Source: Haloglomus litoreum (lineage in GTDB: Archaea > Halobacteriota > Halobacteria > Halobacteriales > Haloarculaceae). Taken from it: a stretch of 64,000 nucleotides of DNA. Within the stretch, counting starts at the first letter, position 1; each line of letters opens with the position of its first letter. The notes under the pieces were generated by a model. It was not told the origin of the DNA and did no database searches. It was given only the letters and a program-made list of their open reading frames with translations. Both the position numbers and the translations under genes were made by a program. Where the stretch lies: positions 620,001-684,000 of the forward strand of contig NZ_CP119988.1 of NCBI RefSeq assembly GCF_029338515.1. Direction: 5' to 3'. Shown one piece after another: positions 1-9,851 of this stretch.

Positions 1-141
1 GTCCGGCCGTACCGCGTCCAGGAGACCGCGGCCTTCGCCGCCGCGGGCGACGGCGGCGGCGCCAGCACCACCTTCGAGGGCGGTACCGTCACCGTCCGCG
101 CCCAGGCGCTGGTCACCTACAACGCCACGAGCACGAACTGA
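1..141 (+). CDS. C-terminal end of a SIMPL-type (DUF541-like) protein, 5' end outside window
   Basis: Frame 1 is open from the first base to a TGA at 139-141 and gives 46 residues. The end (GGTVTVRAQALVTYNATSTN) matches in layout the end of the next gene (PGDVTVTVQVSAVYTLADGN): a G-x-VTV-x-V beta strand followed by a short polar tail, which is how SIMPL/DUF541 domains close. I therefore infer a tandem paralogue of the gene at 257. SIMPL proteins are usually secreted or periplasmic with poorly defined function. Only the tail is visible, so signal peptide and length cannot be judged. Confidence 0.6.
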   Translation, partial: VRPYRVQETAAFAAAGDGGGASTTFEGGTVTVRAQALVTYNATSTN

Positions 142-225
142 CGGCTCCGACCGGGGACAATCGTCCCCCGGAGTCCTATTTTCTCCGTTCAGAACCGCTC
201 AAACGCCCATTTGACGTTCCGCTCG

Positions 226-233
226 CTATATCT
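226..233 (+). promoter_or_regulatory. TATA box for the SIMPL lipoprotein gene
   Basis: CTATATCT lies 24-31 nt before the ATG at 257, the spacing expected for an archaeal promoter giving a leaderless or nearly leaderless transcript. No Shine-Dalgarno sequence is seen. Confidence 0.5.
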
Positions 234-256
234 CCGCTGACGGCGTCCGGGACGGT

Positions 257-1075
257 ATGTCCACACCGAGACGCTCCGTCGCGGCTGTCGCGACGGCCCT
301 GCTGCTCCTGCTGGCCGGCTGTACAACCTTCAGCGTCGCCGCCGACACCGGTCCTGTCGCAGACCTCCCCGCCGATTCGGCCGCCCTCTCCGACCCGGTC
401 GCCGCCTCGAACGACACCGCGGCCCCGACGGTCCACACGACCGGCGTCGGTGAGGTCTCGGCCGCCCCCGACGAGGCGGTCGTCTCCCTGACGGTCACCG
501 CCCTCGCGCCGACGGCCGCCGAGGCCCGCGAGCGGGTCGCCGCCGACACCGAGGCGGTCCGCACGGCGCTGGCGGATGCGGGCTTCGAGACGGTCGAGAC
601 GACCAGCTTCTCGCTCGTCGCCGACTACGACTACACCCGCGACGGCCGCGAGCTGCGCGGCTACCGCGCCACCCACGGCCTGGAGGTGACCACGACGCCC
701 GACCGCGCCGGCGAGGCCGTCGATACCACCATCGCGGCCGCCGAGGAGCGCCGCTCGGGCGAGAGCACCGTCCGCGTCGATGCGGTCCGCTTCGGGCTGA
801 CCGACGACGCCCGCGCCGCCGCCCGGACCGCGGCGCTGACGATGGCGACCGAGAACGCCCGTGCCGACGCCGACGCCGTGGCGAGCGCGGCCGGCCTCTC
901 GGTCGACGGCGTCCGGTCGCTGTCGGTCGGCTCCCCTGCGGGCCCGGTGTTCTACTACGACCGGGCGGCCGACGACGGGGGCGCCGAGTCCGGCACCCCG
1001 ACCACCTTCACCCCCGGCGACGTGACCGTCACCGTCCAGGTGAGCGCGGTCTACACGCTGGCCGACGGGAACTGA
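257..1075 (+). CDS. SIMPL (DUF541) domain lipoprotein
   Basis: 272 residues. The first 22 form a signal peptide ending in the lipobox LAGC (lipidated Cys22), so the protein is probably anchored outside the membrane. A spacer rich in A, D and P runs to about residue 55. The rest has the SIMPL pattern: an opening VHTTGVGEVSAAPDEAVVSL strand, a central helix (AEARERVAADTEAVRTAL), the Y-D-Y-T-R-DGRELRGYRATH strand typical of the family, and a closing VTVTVQVSAVYTL strand. Family members in bacteria bind interleukin-1-receptor-associated kinase-like partners or form BP26-type channels; the archaeal role is unknown. It follows a probable paralogue ending at 141, so this looks like a tandem duplication. 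Confidence 0.85.
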   Translation: MSTPRRSVAAVATALLLLLAGCTTFSVAADTGPVADLPADSAALSDPVAASNDTAAPTVHTTGVGEVSAAPDEAVVSLTVTALAPTAAEARERVAADTEAVRTALADAGFETVETTSFSLVADYDYTRDGRELRGYRATHGLEVTTTPDRAGEAVDTTIAAAEERRSGESTVRVDAVRFGLTDDARAAARTAALTMATENARADADAVASAAGLSVDGVRSLSVGSPAGPVFYYDRAADDGGAESGTPTTFTPGDVTVTVQVSAVYTLADGN

Positions 1076-1181
1076 GCCGGATAGAGTCCGAGAACAACAG
1101 TTAATTTCGTTACCTGGAGAACAAGCTCCCAGTTCTTCGCCCCAGTGATTTACGCGCGAATCATCGAGGCGAGTCTGCAGG

Positions 1182-1793
1182 TCACTCCGAGTCCGACGGC
1201 TCGTCGTCCTCGAGCGCCTCGTCGGGGAGTGTGTCGGCGGGGGTCCCGGTGACCTCGTAGGCGTAGAACTCGTCGGGGTTCGGGAAGAAGCGTTCGGCGT
1301 CCTCGTGCTCGACGGTGGCGATGACGGTGCCGTCGCCCTGGCGGATGTGGCTGTACATCTTCTCGGCGGCGGTGGCGGTCCGGACGAGGTCGGCGGCCAG
1401 GCGCATCCGGTAGGCCCCCGCGATGAGGAGGATGGCCTCGTTGTCCAGGTCGATGCACTCGGTGGCGATGAAGACGTTGCCACTCGACTGGTTCTGGTAG
1501 ACTGCGGTCTCGTCGAAGTCGGTCCGTTCGTCGAACTCGGTGACGGTCTCGGCGTCGCTGCTGTCGACAAGGTAGCTCAGCCCCCAGCGGTCCTCCTCGA
1601 CGTCACCGGGCGCGACCGTCGCGGTGTCGGCCGCGAAGACGGTCAGCGTCTCGTACCCCTCCTCCTCGCGGGCGTCGGCCATCGCCCGGACCTCCTCGAT
1701 GGTCCGCTTCCATCCGTTCCGGACCACGTCCGGCGCACGGGCGATCCGTTCGAGTTCGTCGGGATTGGCCTCATCAGAGTTCAGGTGGACCAT
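1182..1793 (-). CDS. haloarchaeal hypothetical protein (DUF7529-like)
   Basis: 203 residues, acidic, no signal peptide and no membrane segment. It opens MVHLNSDEANPDELERIARAPDVV; the middle holds two plausible beta-rich stretches (ETLTVFAADTATVAPGD and NVFIATECIDLDNEAILLIAGAYRM) and the C-terminus is a disordered acidic tail (LEDDEPSDSE). I connect it from memory, unverified, with the haloarchaeal family DUF7529; no catalytic motif is visible. It is convergent with the SIMPL gene and is followed upstream by about 165 nt in which I see no gene. Confidence 0.75.
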   Translation of the reverse strand: MVHLNSDEANPDELERIARAPDVVRNGWKRTIEEVRAMADAREEEGYETLTVFAADTATVAPGDVEEDRWGLSYLVDSSDAETVTEFDERTDFDETAVYQNQSSGNVFIATECIDLDNEAILLIAGAYRMRLAADLVRTATAAEKMYSHIRQGDGTVIATVEHEDAERFFPNPDEFYAYEVTGTPADTLPDEALEDDEPSDSE

Positions 1794-1959
1794 ACTGGTG
1801 GATTGGCGCCGGCGTGGATAAATGGTGTGTCGGCGGGGGCGCGTCAGATGGCGGGCACGTCTGTCCCGACCGGTTCTGCGGGCGCTCTCACTGGCACGAA
1901 CAGGTGGGAAGCCCCTGGCCGACCGACCATCCGACCGAGTTCCCCCCGACCCACGACCG

Positions 1960-2349
1960 TCACCCCGGAACGCCGAGCCCCAGCTCCAGCAGCAGCGAGA
2001 CCACCAGGACGACGATGCTGCTGACGAACAGCTTGGTGTCGCGGCTGACCCGCTTGTCGTAGGGGAGCCGCTCCTCGACGGGGAGGGTGTCCTGGAGCCG
2101 GGCCTCGAACTCGGACTCGGTGTCCCGGCTGGCCGTCACCATCTGCCCGTCGCGGTGGGGTCGCTCGGGCTGGATGGCGAAACTGGCGTAGCCGAACATG
2201 AGAATCCCGACGACGAACAGGAACTGCTTCACGGCCGGCAGTCCGCCGATGAGCAGTGCCGGGGTCCCCGCGACGACGACGACCGCGCCCGAGAGCGCGG
2301 CCACCCAGGCGACGAAGTCGACGACCCGGAGGACCCGGTCACTCGTCAT
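1960..2349 (-). CDS. small membrane protein at the end of the peptide ABC operon (DUF7555-like)
   Basis: 129 residues with three predicted membrane helices: about 12-34 ([21 protein letters not shown]), 38-58 ([20 protein letters not shown]) and 105-125 ([20 protein letters not shown]). A polar cytoplasmic-type loop of about 45 residues separates the second and third. The start overlaps the stop of the upstream ATPase gene by 11 nt, so it is probably translated with the ABC transporter genes. Function unknown; it could be an accessory of the transporter or an unrelated passenger. Confidence 0.75.
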   Translation of the reverse strand: MTSDRVLRVVDFVAWVAALSGAVVVVAGTPALLIGGLPAVKQFLFVVGILMFGYASFAIQPERPHRDGQMVTASRDTESEFEARLQDTLPVEERLPYDKRVSRDTKLFVSSIVVLVVSLLLELGLGVPG

Positions 2350-3673
2350 CGATCCGCCGCTCTATCACCAGCTCGGGATCCTCGTACTCGTCGGTGTGGC
2401 GGTGACAGTAGCTCTTCCGACCGGTGTTGCCGATGGGGTGGAAGTCCGGGCGCTCACGGTCACAGATGCCGCCGAACTCGTCGTAGAGCTGCTGGCGTGC
2501 CTCGCCGGGGTCGCCGGCCTTCACCTGCTCGCTCGCCTCGTCGACCGCCGCGGCCACCTCGTCGGGCACCTCCAGCTCCCCGAAGAGGTCCTCGACGGCA
2601 TCGTCGATGTCGTCGTACTTCGAGAACCGGCCCAGTCGCAGCCGGGCCTGGTCGACCAGGCCCAGCTCCTGGCGGGATCGCTCGCGGACGATCTCGCGGA
2701 ACCGCTCGATGGCGTCCCACACCTCGTCACTCAGGTCGGCGTACTCCTCGGGGTGGATTTTCGCCGGACACCGGGTCGAGAACTGACAGCCGACGGGCGG
2801 GTCCCGCGGGCTCGGCGGCGTTCCGGGCAGGGTGATCCGCGTCCGCTCGGCCGTCGGGTCCGGCGTCGGGATGGCCGACAGCAGCGACTGGGTGTACGGG
2901 TTCGCGGGGTTCTCGTACATCTCCTCGGTCTCGCCCAGTTCCATGATCTTCCCCAGGTACATCACGGCGACCCGGTCGCAGATGTGCCGGATGACCGAGA
3001 GGTCGTGGGCGATGAACAGGTAGGTGAGGTCGTGCTCCTCCTGCAGGTCCTCGAGCAGGGTGATGATCTTCGCCTGGACGGAGACGTCCAGCGCCGACAC
3101 CGGCTCGTCGAGCACGATGAACTCGGGTTCGAGCGCCAGCGCGCGGGCGATGCCGATACGCTGGCGCTGGCCGCCGCTGAACTGGTGCGGATAGCGGTAG
3201 TAGTGCTCCTCGCGGAGGCCGACCTCCGAGAGCAGCTCCAGCGCCCGCTCGCGTCGGTCCTGCTTCGTCTTCCAGCCGTGGGCCGAGAGCGGCTCCACGA
3301 TGATCTCGCCGACCGTCATCCGGTCGTTGAGGCTGGACTCGGGGTCCTGGAACACCATCTGCGCGTTCTTGCGCCACTGTTTCAGGTCGTCCCCCGACAG
3401 CTCGGTGATATCCCGGCCGTCGAACAGGACCCGGCCCTCGGTCGCGTTCTCGAGCTGGATGAGCGTCCGGCCGAGCGTGCTCTTTCCGGAGCCGGACTCG
3501 CCGACCAGCCCGAACGTCTCGCCGCGGCGGATCTCGAAGCTCACGTCGTCGACCGCCTTCACCGGCGGGTCTGCGAACATCCCCTCCCCGCCGTAGTACT
3601 TCTTCAGGTTCTCGACGTCGACCAGGGTCTCCTGGCTCGCTTCCGTCCGTGCTCTCTCGGTGACCTTGCTCAT
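2339..3673 (-). CDS. dppF: peptide/nickel-type ABC transporter, second ATPase (DppF/OppF-like)
   Basis: 444 residues. ATP-binding subunit of a peptide-type importer: Walker [10 protein letters not shown] at residues 58-66, signature [15 protein letters not shown], Walker [13 protein letters not shown] and the H-loop IAHDLSV. The C-terminal oligopeptide region holds GCQFSTRCP and later GGICD and SYCH, the cysteine pattern that in some relatives carries a 4Fe-4S cluster. Between the second and third cysteine there is an insertion of roughly 95 residues, mostly helical and charged, which explains the length (typical members have 320-350). It overlaps the upstream dppD stop by 4 nt. Substrate is inferred from family only. 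Confidence 0.9.
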   Translation of the reverse strand: MSKVTERARTEASQETLVDVENLKKYYGGEGMFADPPVKAVDDVSFEIRRGETFGLVGESGSGKSTLGRTLIQLENATEGRVLFDGRDITELSGDDLKQWRKNAQMVFQDPESSLNDRMTVGEIIVEPLSAHGWKTKQDRRERALELLSEVGLREEHYYRYPHQFSGGQRQRIGIARALALEPEFIVLDEPVSALDVSVQAKIITLLEDLQEEHDLTYLFIAHDLSVIRHICDRVAVMYLGKIMELGETEEMYENPANPYTQSLLSAIPTPDPTAERTRITLPGTPPSPRDPPVGCQFSTRCPAKIHPEEYADLSDEVWDAIERFREIVRERSRQELGLVDQARLRLGRFSKYDDIDDAVEDLFGELEVPDEVAAAVDEASEQVKAGDPGEARQQLYDEFGGICDRERPDFHPIGNTGRKSYCHRHTDEYEDPELVIERRIDDE

Positions 3674-4779
3674 GGTTTGCTCCCGTCGTCGGTACGACCA
3701 CGTTCGCGCTCCTCCGCGGCCGCGCGGTGGTGTTCGATGCGCTCCTCCTCGGTCATCCCCTCGGGGTACAGCAGGCAGGAGGCGGTGTGCTCGGAGCCGT
3801 CTCCGACCGACACCTGCTGCGGGGGAATCCGGTCACAGGCGTCGAACGCCTCCGGACAGCGGGGCGCGAACCGGCAGTGGTCGGCCGGCGCGTTCGGCGT
3901 CGGCACGTCGCCCTCGATGGTCCGGAGCTGCTCGCCGGCGGCGTTCCGCCCGGGGATCGCCTCCAGCAGTCCCTGCGTGTACGGGTGTTTCGGGTCCGCG
4001 AACAGCTCCTCGACGGGGGCCTGCTCGACGATCTGACCCGCGTACATCACGTTGACGCGGTCGGCGATCTCCGCCATCACCCCCATGTCGTGGGTGATGA
4101 AGATGATCGAGAGGCCGTGTTCCTCCTGCAGGTCCCGCAGCAGCTCGAGGATCTGGGCCTGGATCGTCACGTCCAGGGCCGTCGTCGGTTCGTCGCAGAT
4201 CAGGAACTCCGGGTCACACGCCAGCATCATCGCGATAACCGCCCGCTGGCGCATCCCGCCGGAGAACTCGTGCGGGTACTCGTTGAGCCGCCGGGCCGCG
4301 TCCGGGATGGCGACCGCCTCCAGCAGCTCGACCGCCTTCTCCCGGGCCGGCTCGCCGGTCATACCCCGGTTGACCTCCAGGGCCTCCATGATCTGGTTGC
4401 CGACCGTGTAGACGGGGTTGAGCGACTGCTGGGGGTCCTGCGAGACCATCCCGATGCCGCTCCCGCGGATGTGCTGGTACTCCTTCGGCGTGAACTCGGT
4501 CAGCTCCTGGCCGTCGAACCGGATGGAGGAGCCCTCCAGGATCTTGCCGGGGGACTCGATCAGCCCCATGATGGAGCGGGCGGTGACGGACTTGCCGGAG
4601 CCGGACTCGCCGACGATGCCGACGGTCTCGCCCCGCCGGACGTCGAAGTCGATCCCGTCGACCGCGTAGATGGTCTCCTTGTCGGTGTAGTACACCGTCC
4701 GGAGGTCCCTGACCGACAGCAGCGGCTCCTCGTCGGCCTCGACGCTCGCGCCCGCGTCGGCGGGCGACTGGGATGCCAT
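3670..4779 (-). CDS. dppD: peptide/nickel-type ABC transporter, first ATPase (DppD/OppD-like)
   Basis: 369 residues. Walker [10 protein letters not shown], signature [15 protein letters not shown], Walker [13 protein letters not shown] and the H-loop ITHDMGV are all intact. The C-terminal segment has [15 protein letters not shown] and SCLLYPEG, four cysteines in the arrangement proposed to bind a 4Fe-4S cluster in dipeptide transporters of this type. The start shares one base with the stop of the permease gene (TGATG) and the stop overlaps dppF, so all are co-translated. Together with DppF it forms the ATPase pair on the inner membrane face. Confidence 0.92.
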   Translation of the reverse strand: MASQSPADAGASVEADEEPLLSVRDLRTVYYTDKETIYAVDGIDFDVRRGETVGIVGESGSGKSVTARSIMGLIESPGKILEGSSIRFDGQELTEFTPKEYQHIRGSGIGMVSQDPQQSLNPVYTVGNQIMEALEVNRGMTGEPAREKAVELLEAVAIPDAARRLNEYPHEFSGGMRQRAVIAMMLACDPEFLICDEPTTALDVTIQAQILELLRDLQEEHGLSIIFITHDMGVMAEIADRVNVMYAGQIVEQAPVEELFADPKHPYTQGLLEAIPGRNAAGEQLRTIEGDVPTPNAPADHCRFAPRCPEAFDACDRIPPQQVSVGDGSEHTASCLLYPEGMTEEERIEHHRAAAEERERGRTDDGSKP

Positions 4780-6332
4780 CAGCCACCACCCCCGGCGGCC
4801 GTGGCCTCACCGCCGCCGCCGGTGTCGCTCTCGGGGTCGATGGCGTCCCGGAGCCCGTCACCGAAGGCGTTCATCCCGGTCACGAGCAGCACGATCATCG
4901 CGCCGGGGATGAACGAGATGTGCCAGGACGGGCCCGAGACCAGGCCCTGGCCCAGCGAGACCGCACGACCCCACGCCGGGGTCGGCGGGCTGATCCCCAG
5001 CCCGTTGCCCAGGAACGACAGGGCCGAGAGGCTGATGATGATGCCTCCCGCCGACATGGAGGCGTAGATGAGCAGGTAGCCCATGATGTACGGGAACATG
5101 TGCTTACGCATGATGACCCGGGGGCGCTGGCCGAAGCTCTTGGCGGCGTCGACCCAGGCCTCCTGGGCCACCTGGAGGGCCGGACCACGGACCGCCCGCC
5201 AGAGGAACGGCCAGATGGTCAACCCGAATATCACCGCCAACAGGAAGCCCCCGTCCAGGATATCGCCGAGCCAGTGGTTGGCGAACACGGCGCTCACCAT
5301 GATCAGCAACAGCAACTGTGGCACCGCGACGACGCCGTCGGCCAGCGTCAGGATACCCAGGTCGACGGTACCCTTGTAGAACGCCGACACCATCGCCAGC
5401 CCGCCGGCCAGGAACGTCCCGAGGCCGATGGCCAGCCCGGTGACGATGAGCGAGATGCGAGCCCCGCCCATCATGAAGGTGAACAGGTCTCTCCCGTTGG
5501 TCAGCGTTCCGAACGGGTGGAACCGGCCGTAGTCGTCGTAGGTCATCGGGCCGACGTTGCTGTCCTCGGCGCCGATGGACTTGGAGTTGAAGTTCGCCTC
5601 CCCGGCGAAGACGGTTTCGACGGAGTTGGTCTCCTCCGACCAGTACTGGATCTGGGAGTCCTCCGAGTACGGCGAGAGGATGTTCTGCTTGACGGTCGTC
5701 GGCCCCATCGCCGGGCCGAACAGCCCCATCGTCAGGAACAGCACCAGCACGATGATGCCGAACTGGCCCCAGCGGTGGCCGCGGAGCTTGTCGATGATGT
5801 CGTCGGTGGGCGACCAGTCGGCCTGCCGGTAGTGCTCGCGGAAGACGAGCCAGCCCTGGAACAGCCAGTAGGCCAGGAACAGCGCGTACACCACCACCAG
5901 CGTCAGGCGGATGGCCCACGCGTACGGCGGTGCCAGGTTGAGGAAGGTCCCTTCCCAGGCACCGCTTCCCCCGGGCTGGTAGCCCTGGTTGGGGATGAGT
6001 TCGCGGCTGAGCAGCGTCGGGATGCCCGTGGTGCCGTCGCGGAGCCCGGAGATGAACCCGGCCGTCGACTGCTGGAACTCCAGCACCGCCCCGGACGCCG
6101 ACGACGAGAGCGGCTTGAGGGCCTCCTCGATGAGGCCCGTGACGCCGATCAGCGCCGCCTCGACGACCGTGAGGAGGCCGCCGAGGAAGGCCCCCAGCTC
6201 GACGAGGACGAGGACCGCCATGACCGAGCCCCACCGGAGTCCCGGTCGGGGGTTCTCGACGATCCGCGACAGCAGCGTCGAGTCGTCTCGCCGCACCGAT
6301 TCCGCGGCCTGAGTGTTCGTACTGCTTGCCAT
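4779..6332 (-). CDS. dppC: peptide/nickel-type ABC transporter, permease 2 (DppC-like, with long N-terminal region)
   Basis: 517 residues, clearly longer than the usual 280-300. The C-terminal half is the standard binding-protein-dependent permease domain with an EAA loop (WVDAAKSFGQRPRVIMRKH). The N-terminal 200 residues add membrane helices (about 36-60 VLVLVELGAFLGGLLTV, then VVVYALFLAYWLFQGWL), a soluble stretch and another helix. I have seen such extended permeases in haloarchaeal peptide transporters and do not consider this a fusion error. It lies 3 nt from the other permease gene. Confidence 0.9.
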   Translation of the reverse strand: MASSTNTQAAESVRRDDSTLLSRIVENPRPGLRWGSVMAVLVLVELGAFLGGLLTVVEAALIGVTGLIEEALKPLSSSASGAVLEFQQSTAGFISGLRDGTTGIPTLLSRELIPNQGYQPGGSGAWEGTFLNLAPPYAWAIRLTLVVVYALFLAYWLFQGWLVFREHYRQADWSPTDDIIDKLRGHRWGQFGIIVLVLFLTMGLFGPAMGPTTVKQNILSPYSEDSQIQYWSEETNSVETVFAGEANFNSKSIGAEDSNVGPMTYDDYGRFHPFGTLTNGRDLFTFMMGGARISLIVTGLAIGLGTFLAGGLAMVSAFYKGTVDLGILTLADGVVAVPQLLLLIMVSAVFANHWLGDILDGGFLLAVIFGLTIWPFLWRAVRGPALQVAQEAWVDAAKSFGQRPRVIMRKHMFPYIMGYLLIYASMSAGGIIISLSALSFLGNGLGISPPTPAWGRAVSLGQGLVSGPSWHISFIPGAMIVLLVTGMNAFGDGLRDAIDPESDTGGGGEATAAGGGG

Positions 6333-6335
6333 GGG

Positions 6336-7451
6336 TTATCCAGTGTCCTCCAGCGTGACCCGCGGGTCGATCACCGTGTACAGCAGGTCCTGCGTGATGT
6401 TGAACACCTGGTTGATGACGACGAAGATGAACACCAGCGCCATCACCACCGGGATGTCCGGGACGACGATGGCCCGGAAGAACAGGTTCCCCAGGCCGTT
6501 GATGGAGAACACCTTCTCGACCAGGACCGAGCCGCCGATCAGCAGGTAGAACTCCCCCATGATGACCGGGAGCAGCGGGATCGATGCGTTCCGGCCGACG
6601 TGCTTGACGATGATGCGCCGGGGAGAGAGGCCCTTCGCCTTCGCGGTCTCGACGTACTTCGAATTGATGCTCTCCAGCACCGCGGTCCGGCCGATCCGGA
6701 TCTCGTTGCCCATCGACGCCGACCCCAGGACCAGCGCGGCCGGCAGGATCCACTTGAACGCGATGACCATGTTGAACGCGTTCGGAATCGGGATGAACAG
6801 CATCTCGAGCACCGGTATGCCGTTGAACAGCTCGATGGTCGAGAACAGGTTGTTCACCTCGTCCGGTGTCGAGACCACGTCGGTCCGCCAGACGCAGTTC
6901 ACCTGCTCCGGCCCGCATGGCCAGTGTCTGTACCACGACATCAGGCCGCCGGCCGTCAGGCTCCCGGCGAGGATGACGGCCAACCAGAAGTTCGGCATCG
7001 CCCGCCAGATGATGCCACCACCGGAGGCGACGTAGTCGCTCAGCGTGTTCGCGCGCAGTCCCGCGAAGAAGCCGACCGGGATGCCCACCACCAGTGCGAC
7101 CATCACCGACCAGAAGCCCAGCCAGAGGGTCGCCGGCATCCGACCGATGATGAGCTGGCTCACCGCGACGTTGCGCTGGACCGCCCAGGACTTGCCGAAG
7201 TCGACGGTCAGCAGGTCGGACATGACGCCGTAGTACTGCTCCCACAGCGGGACCGTCGACCCGTCCGGATTGATGTAGCCCAGGGCGATCCGGAGCCGCC
7301 GGACGTCCGAGGGGGCGGCGTCGCGGCCGAGGATGGCGTTCGCCGGGTCGAGCGGCCCCCGGTAGAGGATCAGGAACGTCACCGTGAGCCCGAACAGGAT
7401 CACGGGAAGCGCCAGTGCCAGCCGCTTCAGGATGTAGAGCGAGCGGTTCAC
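6336..7451 (-). CDS. dppB: peptide/nickel-type ABC transporter, permease 1 (DppB-like)
   Basis: 371 residues from a GTG at 7451. I chose this start because the protein then begins VNRSLYILKRLALALPVILF, the usual first helix of DppB proteins; the frame stays open to an ATG at 7529, but the extra 26 residues are proline/arginine-rich and unlike the family. The permease domain has several membrane helices and an EAA loop (YVETAKAKGLSPRRIIVKH). A 206-nt gap separates it from the binding-protein gene upstream, which may hold a processing or weak promoter site; I see no gene in the gap. Confidence 0.88.
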   Translation of the reverse strand: MNRSLYILKRLALALPVILFGLTVTFLILYRGPLDPANAILGRDAAPSDVRRLRIALGYINPDGSTVPLWEQYYGVMSDLLTVDFGKSWAVQRNVAVSQLIIGRMPATLWLGFWSVMVALVVGIPVGFFAGLRANTLSDYVASGGGIIWRAMPNFWLAVILAGSLTAGGLMSWYRHWPCGPEQVNCVWRTDVVSTPDEVNNLFSTIELFNGIPVLEMLFIPIPNAFNMVIAFKWILPAALVLGSASMGNEIRIGRTAVLESINSKYVETAKAKGLSPRRIIVKHVGRNASIPLLPVIMGEFYLLIGGSVLVEKVFSINGLGNLFFRAIVVPDIPVVMALVFIFVVINQVFNITQDLLYTVIDPRVTLEDTG

Positions 7452-7657
7452 GGTCGGGCACCCCCCTGGCGTCTGCCAGTGTGGCGTCCTCCCCGGCGGC
7501 CACGGTCGTCGAATCGGGTGACGTGGCACCGATTACCGGCTGGCCGTGGACGGTCGTCAAATCGTTCGTGTGGAATCATCGTATCGAGACGTATCTGCCG
7601 TTCGGATGCGAGTACACTTCAAATCCGCGGGACGAACGGTGGGGTGACCCCGACCGC

Positions 7658-9571
7658 TTACTCTTCGCTGCTCGGCGTCGCCGTGTAGGTGACCGTCCGC
7701 GTCTCGCGGTCGATGTTGAGGACCGAGAGCGGGAAGTAGGTGTTCGTCGAGTTCGCCGACTCGACCAGGCGGCGGATGGAGTAGACGGCGTCGTCGGCCG
7801 TCACCTCGCCGTAGTCACCCTGGAACTGGACGCCCTCCTTGAGCTTGAACTCGTAGGTCGTCAGGTCGTCGCTGACCTCGAAGTCCTCGACGAGGAGGTT
7901 CTCCGTCTCGGGCGACCCGTTGGGGTAGTTGAACGGCGCGTCGAACATGTCCATGATCTTCCCACCGCTCGCGGTGTTCCCGGAGGCGATGGGGTCGAGG
8001 GAGTTGAACGTGCCCGAGATGCCGTTGAGGGTGTCCTTGTCGAGGCCCTTGACGGAGTTGATGGCCTTCGACCGGGACGCGCCCATGGCGCCCGGCGACT
8101 CGTAGTCGACCGTGTCGTACCAGAACAGGTCGTCGGTCCGGTGGTAGATGGGGATCAGCGCGGCCGACGCCCAGAGGCCCTCCTCCATCTTGGCCGCGGC
8201 GTCGTCGCGGATCTGCTGGGCCTCGTCGGAGGTGCCCGGGTTGTTCTGGATGCGGTCGAACTGCTCGATCATGTACTCGCGGACGCCGTCGTCGTCGTTG
8301 GCGTCCTCGGACCAGAACAGGCGGGCGCCGTTGGGCTGGGAGCCCTCGGCGTCGTAGATCGTGTTCGGCGGGTCGATCAGCTGGAGGAAGTTCTGGGGCG
8401 CCGGGTAGTCGGCGATCCAGCCCAGCGTGTACGCCTCGTGCTGGCCCTTCTCCGTCTGGTTCAGCAGCGGCCCGAACGCCGCCGAGCTGATGTTCATGTC
8501 GATGTAGGCCGCCTCCAGCCGCGAGCGGATGGTGTTGGCCATCTGCTTCCAGGTGCCGCTCTCGTACTGGAGCCAGTCGAGCTGGAAGCGGTTGTCCGGC
8601 CCGTAGCCGGCCTCACGCATGACCTGCTTCGCGGCCGCGATGTCGTTCTCGTTGGGGCTGTACGGGTAACCGCTCAGTCCCTCGAAGTCGCTGCCGCCGG
8701 TGTCGGAGCCGTCGTAGCCCTGCCAGTGCTCCTGGTAGGCGTCGGCGCCGCCCGGGTAGATCTGCGTCGGGGTGAGGTGGTAGGCACCCGCGCCGCGGGC
8801 CTTGAAGACGTTCTGGACGAACGCCTCGCGGTTGATGACGTAGGCCATCGCCTGCCGGACCGCCTTCGGCACCTTCTCCATGTTGAAGCCCACGTAGAAG
8901 GTGTTGATCGTCGGCGTCCGGGACATGTTGATCGTCTTGTCGTTCTCGAGCGGGCCGTAGGTCCCGGTCCGCTGGCCGGCCCCGTCGGGGAGGTCGACCT
9001 TGTTCGGCTCGTACTTCTCGGTCGGGATACCGCTCACGTCGGCGTTCTCGTTGAGGAAGTAGTTGTACCGAGCCGTCGGGGAGGCGATGATGGCGTCCTG
9101 GAGGTCGAAGTCGGCCGGCTCACCGTGGTAGTCCTCGAACGCGGTCGCGGCGAACTCGCCGCCGTCCCCGGACTCCCACTTGTCGAACCGGAACGGGCCG
9201 GCGCCGACGGGGTTGCCGGTGGAGAACTCCTCGTAGCTCATGTCGCCGTCGTACCCCTGGATGTCGCCGACGATCCCCTCGGGAACGATGGAGAACGCGG
9301 AGTAGGCCAGGACGGACACCGCGAAGGCGAAGGGGTCGCGGAGCTGGATCTGGAAGGAGTACTCGCCGGTCTTCTCGACCGCCGTCGAGCCGGGGACGAT
9401 CTCGGTTCGCTCTTTCACTACCGGCGTCGGGCTGCCGGTCGGGCTGGCGCCACCGTCGCCGTCGCCGTCGCCGTCGCCGCCGTCGCCGGAACAGCCGGCG
9501 ATACCGGCTGCCAGGGCGGTGGCACCGGTGGCTTTCAGGAACTTCCGACGCGATTTGTCGTTCTCGGTCAT
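7658..9571 (-). CDS. dppA: peptide-type ABC transporter substrate-binding lipoprotein (DppA/OppA-like)
   Basis: 637 residues, first gene of the operon. N-terminus has a twin-arginine motif (SRRKFLKATG) followed by a hydrophobic stretch and lipobox IAGC, then an Asp/Gly linker: a Tat-exported lipoprotein anchored on the cell surface, the normal haloarchaeal solution. The mature part is an SBP_bac_5-type protein (solute-binding family 5), with the characteristic stretches NPVGAGPFRFDKWESG and PTINTFYVGFNMEK. Such proteins bind peptides, nickel chelates or other small ligands; nothing here decides between them. The 3' part overlaps no other gene. Confidence 0.92.
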   Translation of the reverse strand: MTENDKSRRKFLKATGATALAAGIAGCSGDGGDGDGDGDGGASPTGSPTPVVKERTEIVPGSTAVEKTGEYSFQIQLRDPFAFAVSVLAYSAFSIVPEGIVGDIQGYDGDMSYEEFSTGNPVGAGPFRFDKWESGDGGEFAATAFEDYHGEPADFDLQDAIIASPTARYNYFLNENADVSGIPTEKYEPNKVDLPDGAGQRTGTYGPLENDKTINMSRTPTINTFYVGFNMEKVPKAVRQAMAYVINREAFVQNVFKARGAGAYHLTPTQIYPGGADAYQEHWQGYDGSDTGGSDFEGLSGYPYSPNENDIAAAKQVMREAGYGPDNRFQLDWLQYESGTWKQMANTIRSRLEAAYIDMNISSAAFGPLLNQTEKGQHEAYTLGWIADYPAPQNFLQLIDPPNTIYDAEGSQPNGARLFWSEDANDDDGVREYMIEQFDRIQNNPGTSDEAQQIRDDAAAKMEEGLWASAALIPIYHRTDDLFWYDTVDYESPGAMGASRSKAINSVKGLDKDTLNGISGTFNSLDPIASGNTASGGKIMDMFDAPFNYPNGSPETENLLVEDFEVSDDLTTYEFKLKEGVQFQGDYGEVTADDAVYSIRRLVESANSTNTYFPLSVLNIDRETRTVTYTATPSSEE

Positions 9572-9820
9572 GTATCGTGTGTGTTGTCGTGAGGATTACC
9601 GACGCGTCGCTACGTCGTGGTCTGATGCCAGTTCGCCGTATCCGCGTGCCATACAGTCGAACGTACTGGTATATGCCCTAATAGCTACCGTAAGCTGAAA
9701 CGCCGTTTTCACCAACCGTGCACGTGATTCACATGAACGCCCGGAGACTGACCGTTCGTCCACTCTCTGCCGGGGACGAGCCGGAAGGTGGAGCCGTGTT
9801 CGGCGTCGATATCCGGCACG

Positions 9821-9828
9821 TTTATAAT
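9821..9828 (+). promoter_or_regulatory. TATA box for the 52-residue gene
   Basis: TTTATAAT lies 24-31 nt before the ATG at 9852, so the transcript is expected to start at or just before the start codon (leaderless). Confidence 0.6.
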
Positions 9829-9851
9829 GGACTGTCAGTTACTGTCACAGT

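Noticed and set aside
7452-7529. Earlier start (ATG 7529) for the DppB permease
   Set aside because: The added 26 residues are P/R-rich without similarity to the family; GTG 7451 begins the usual first helix.
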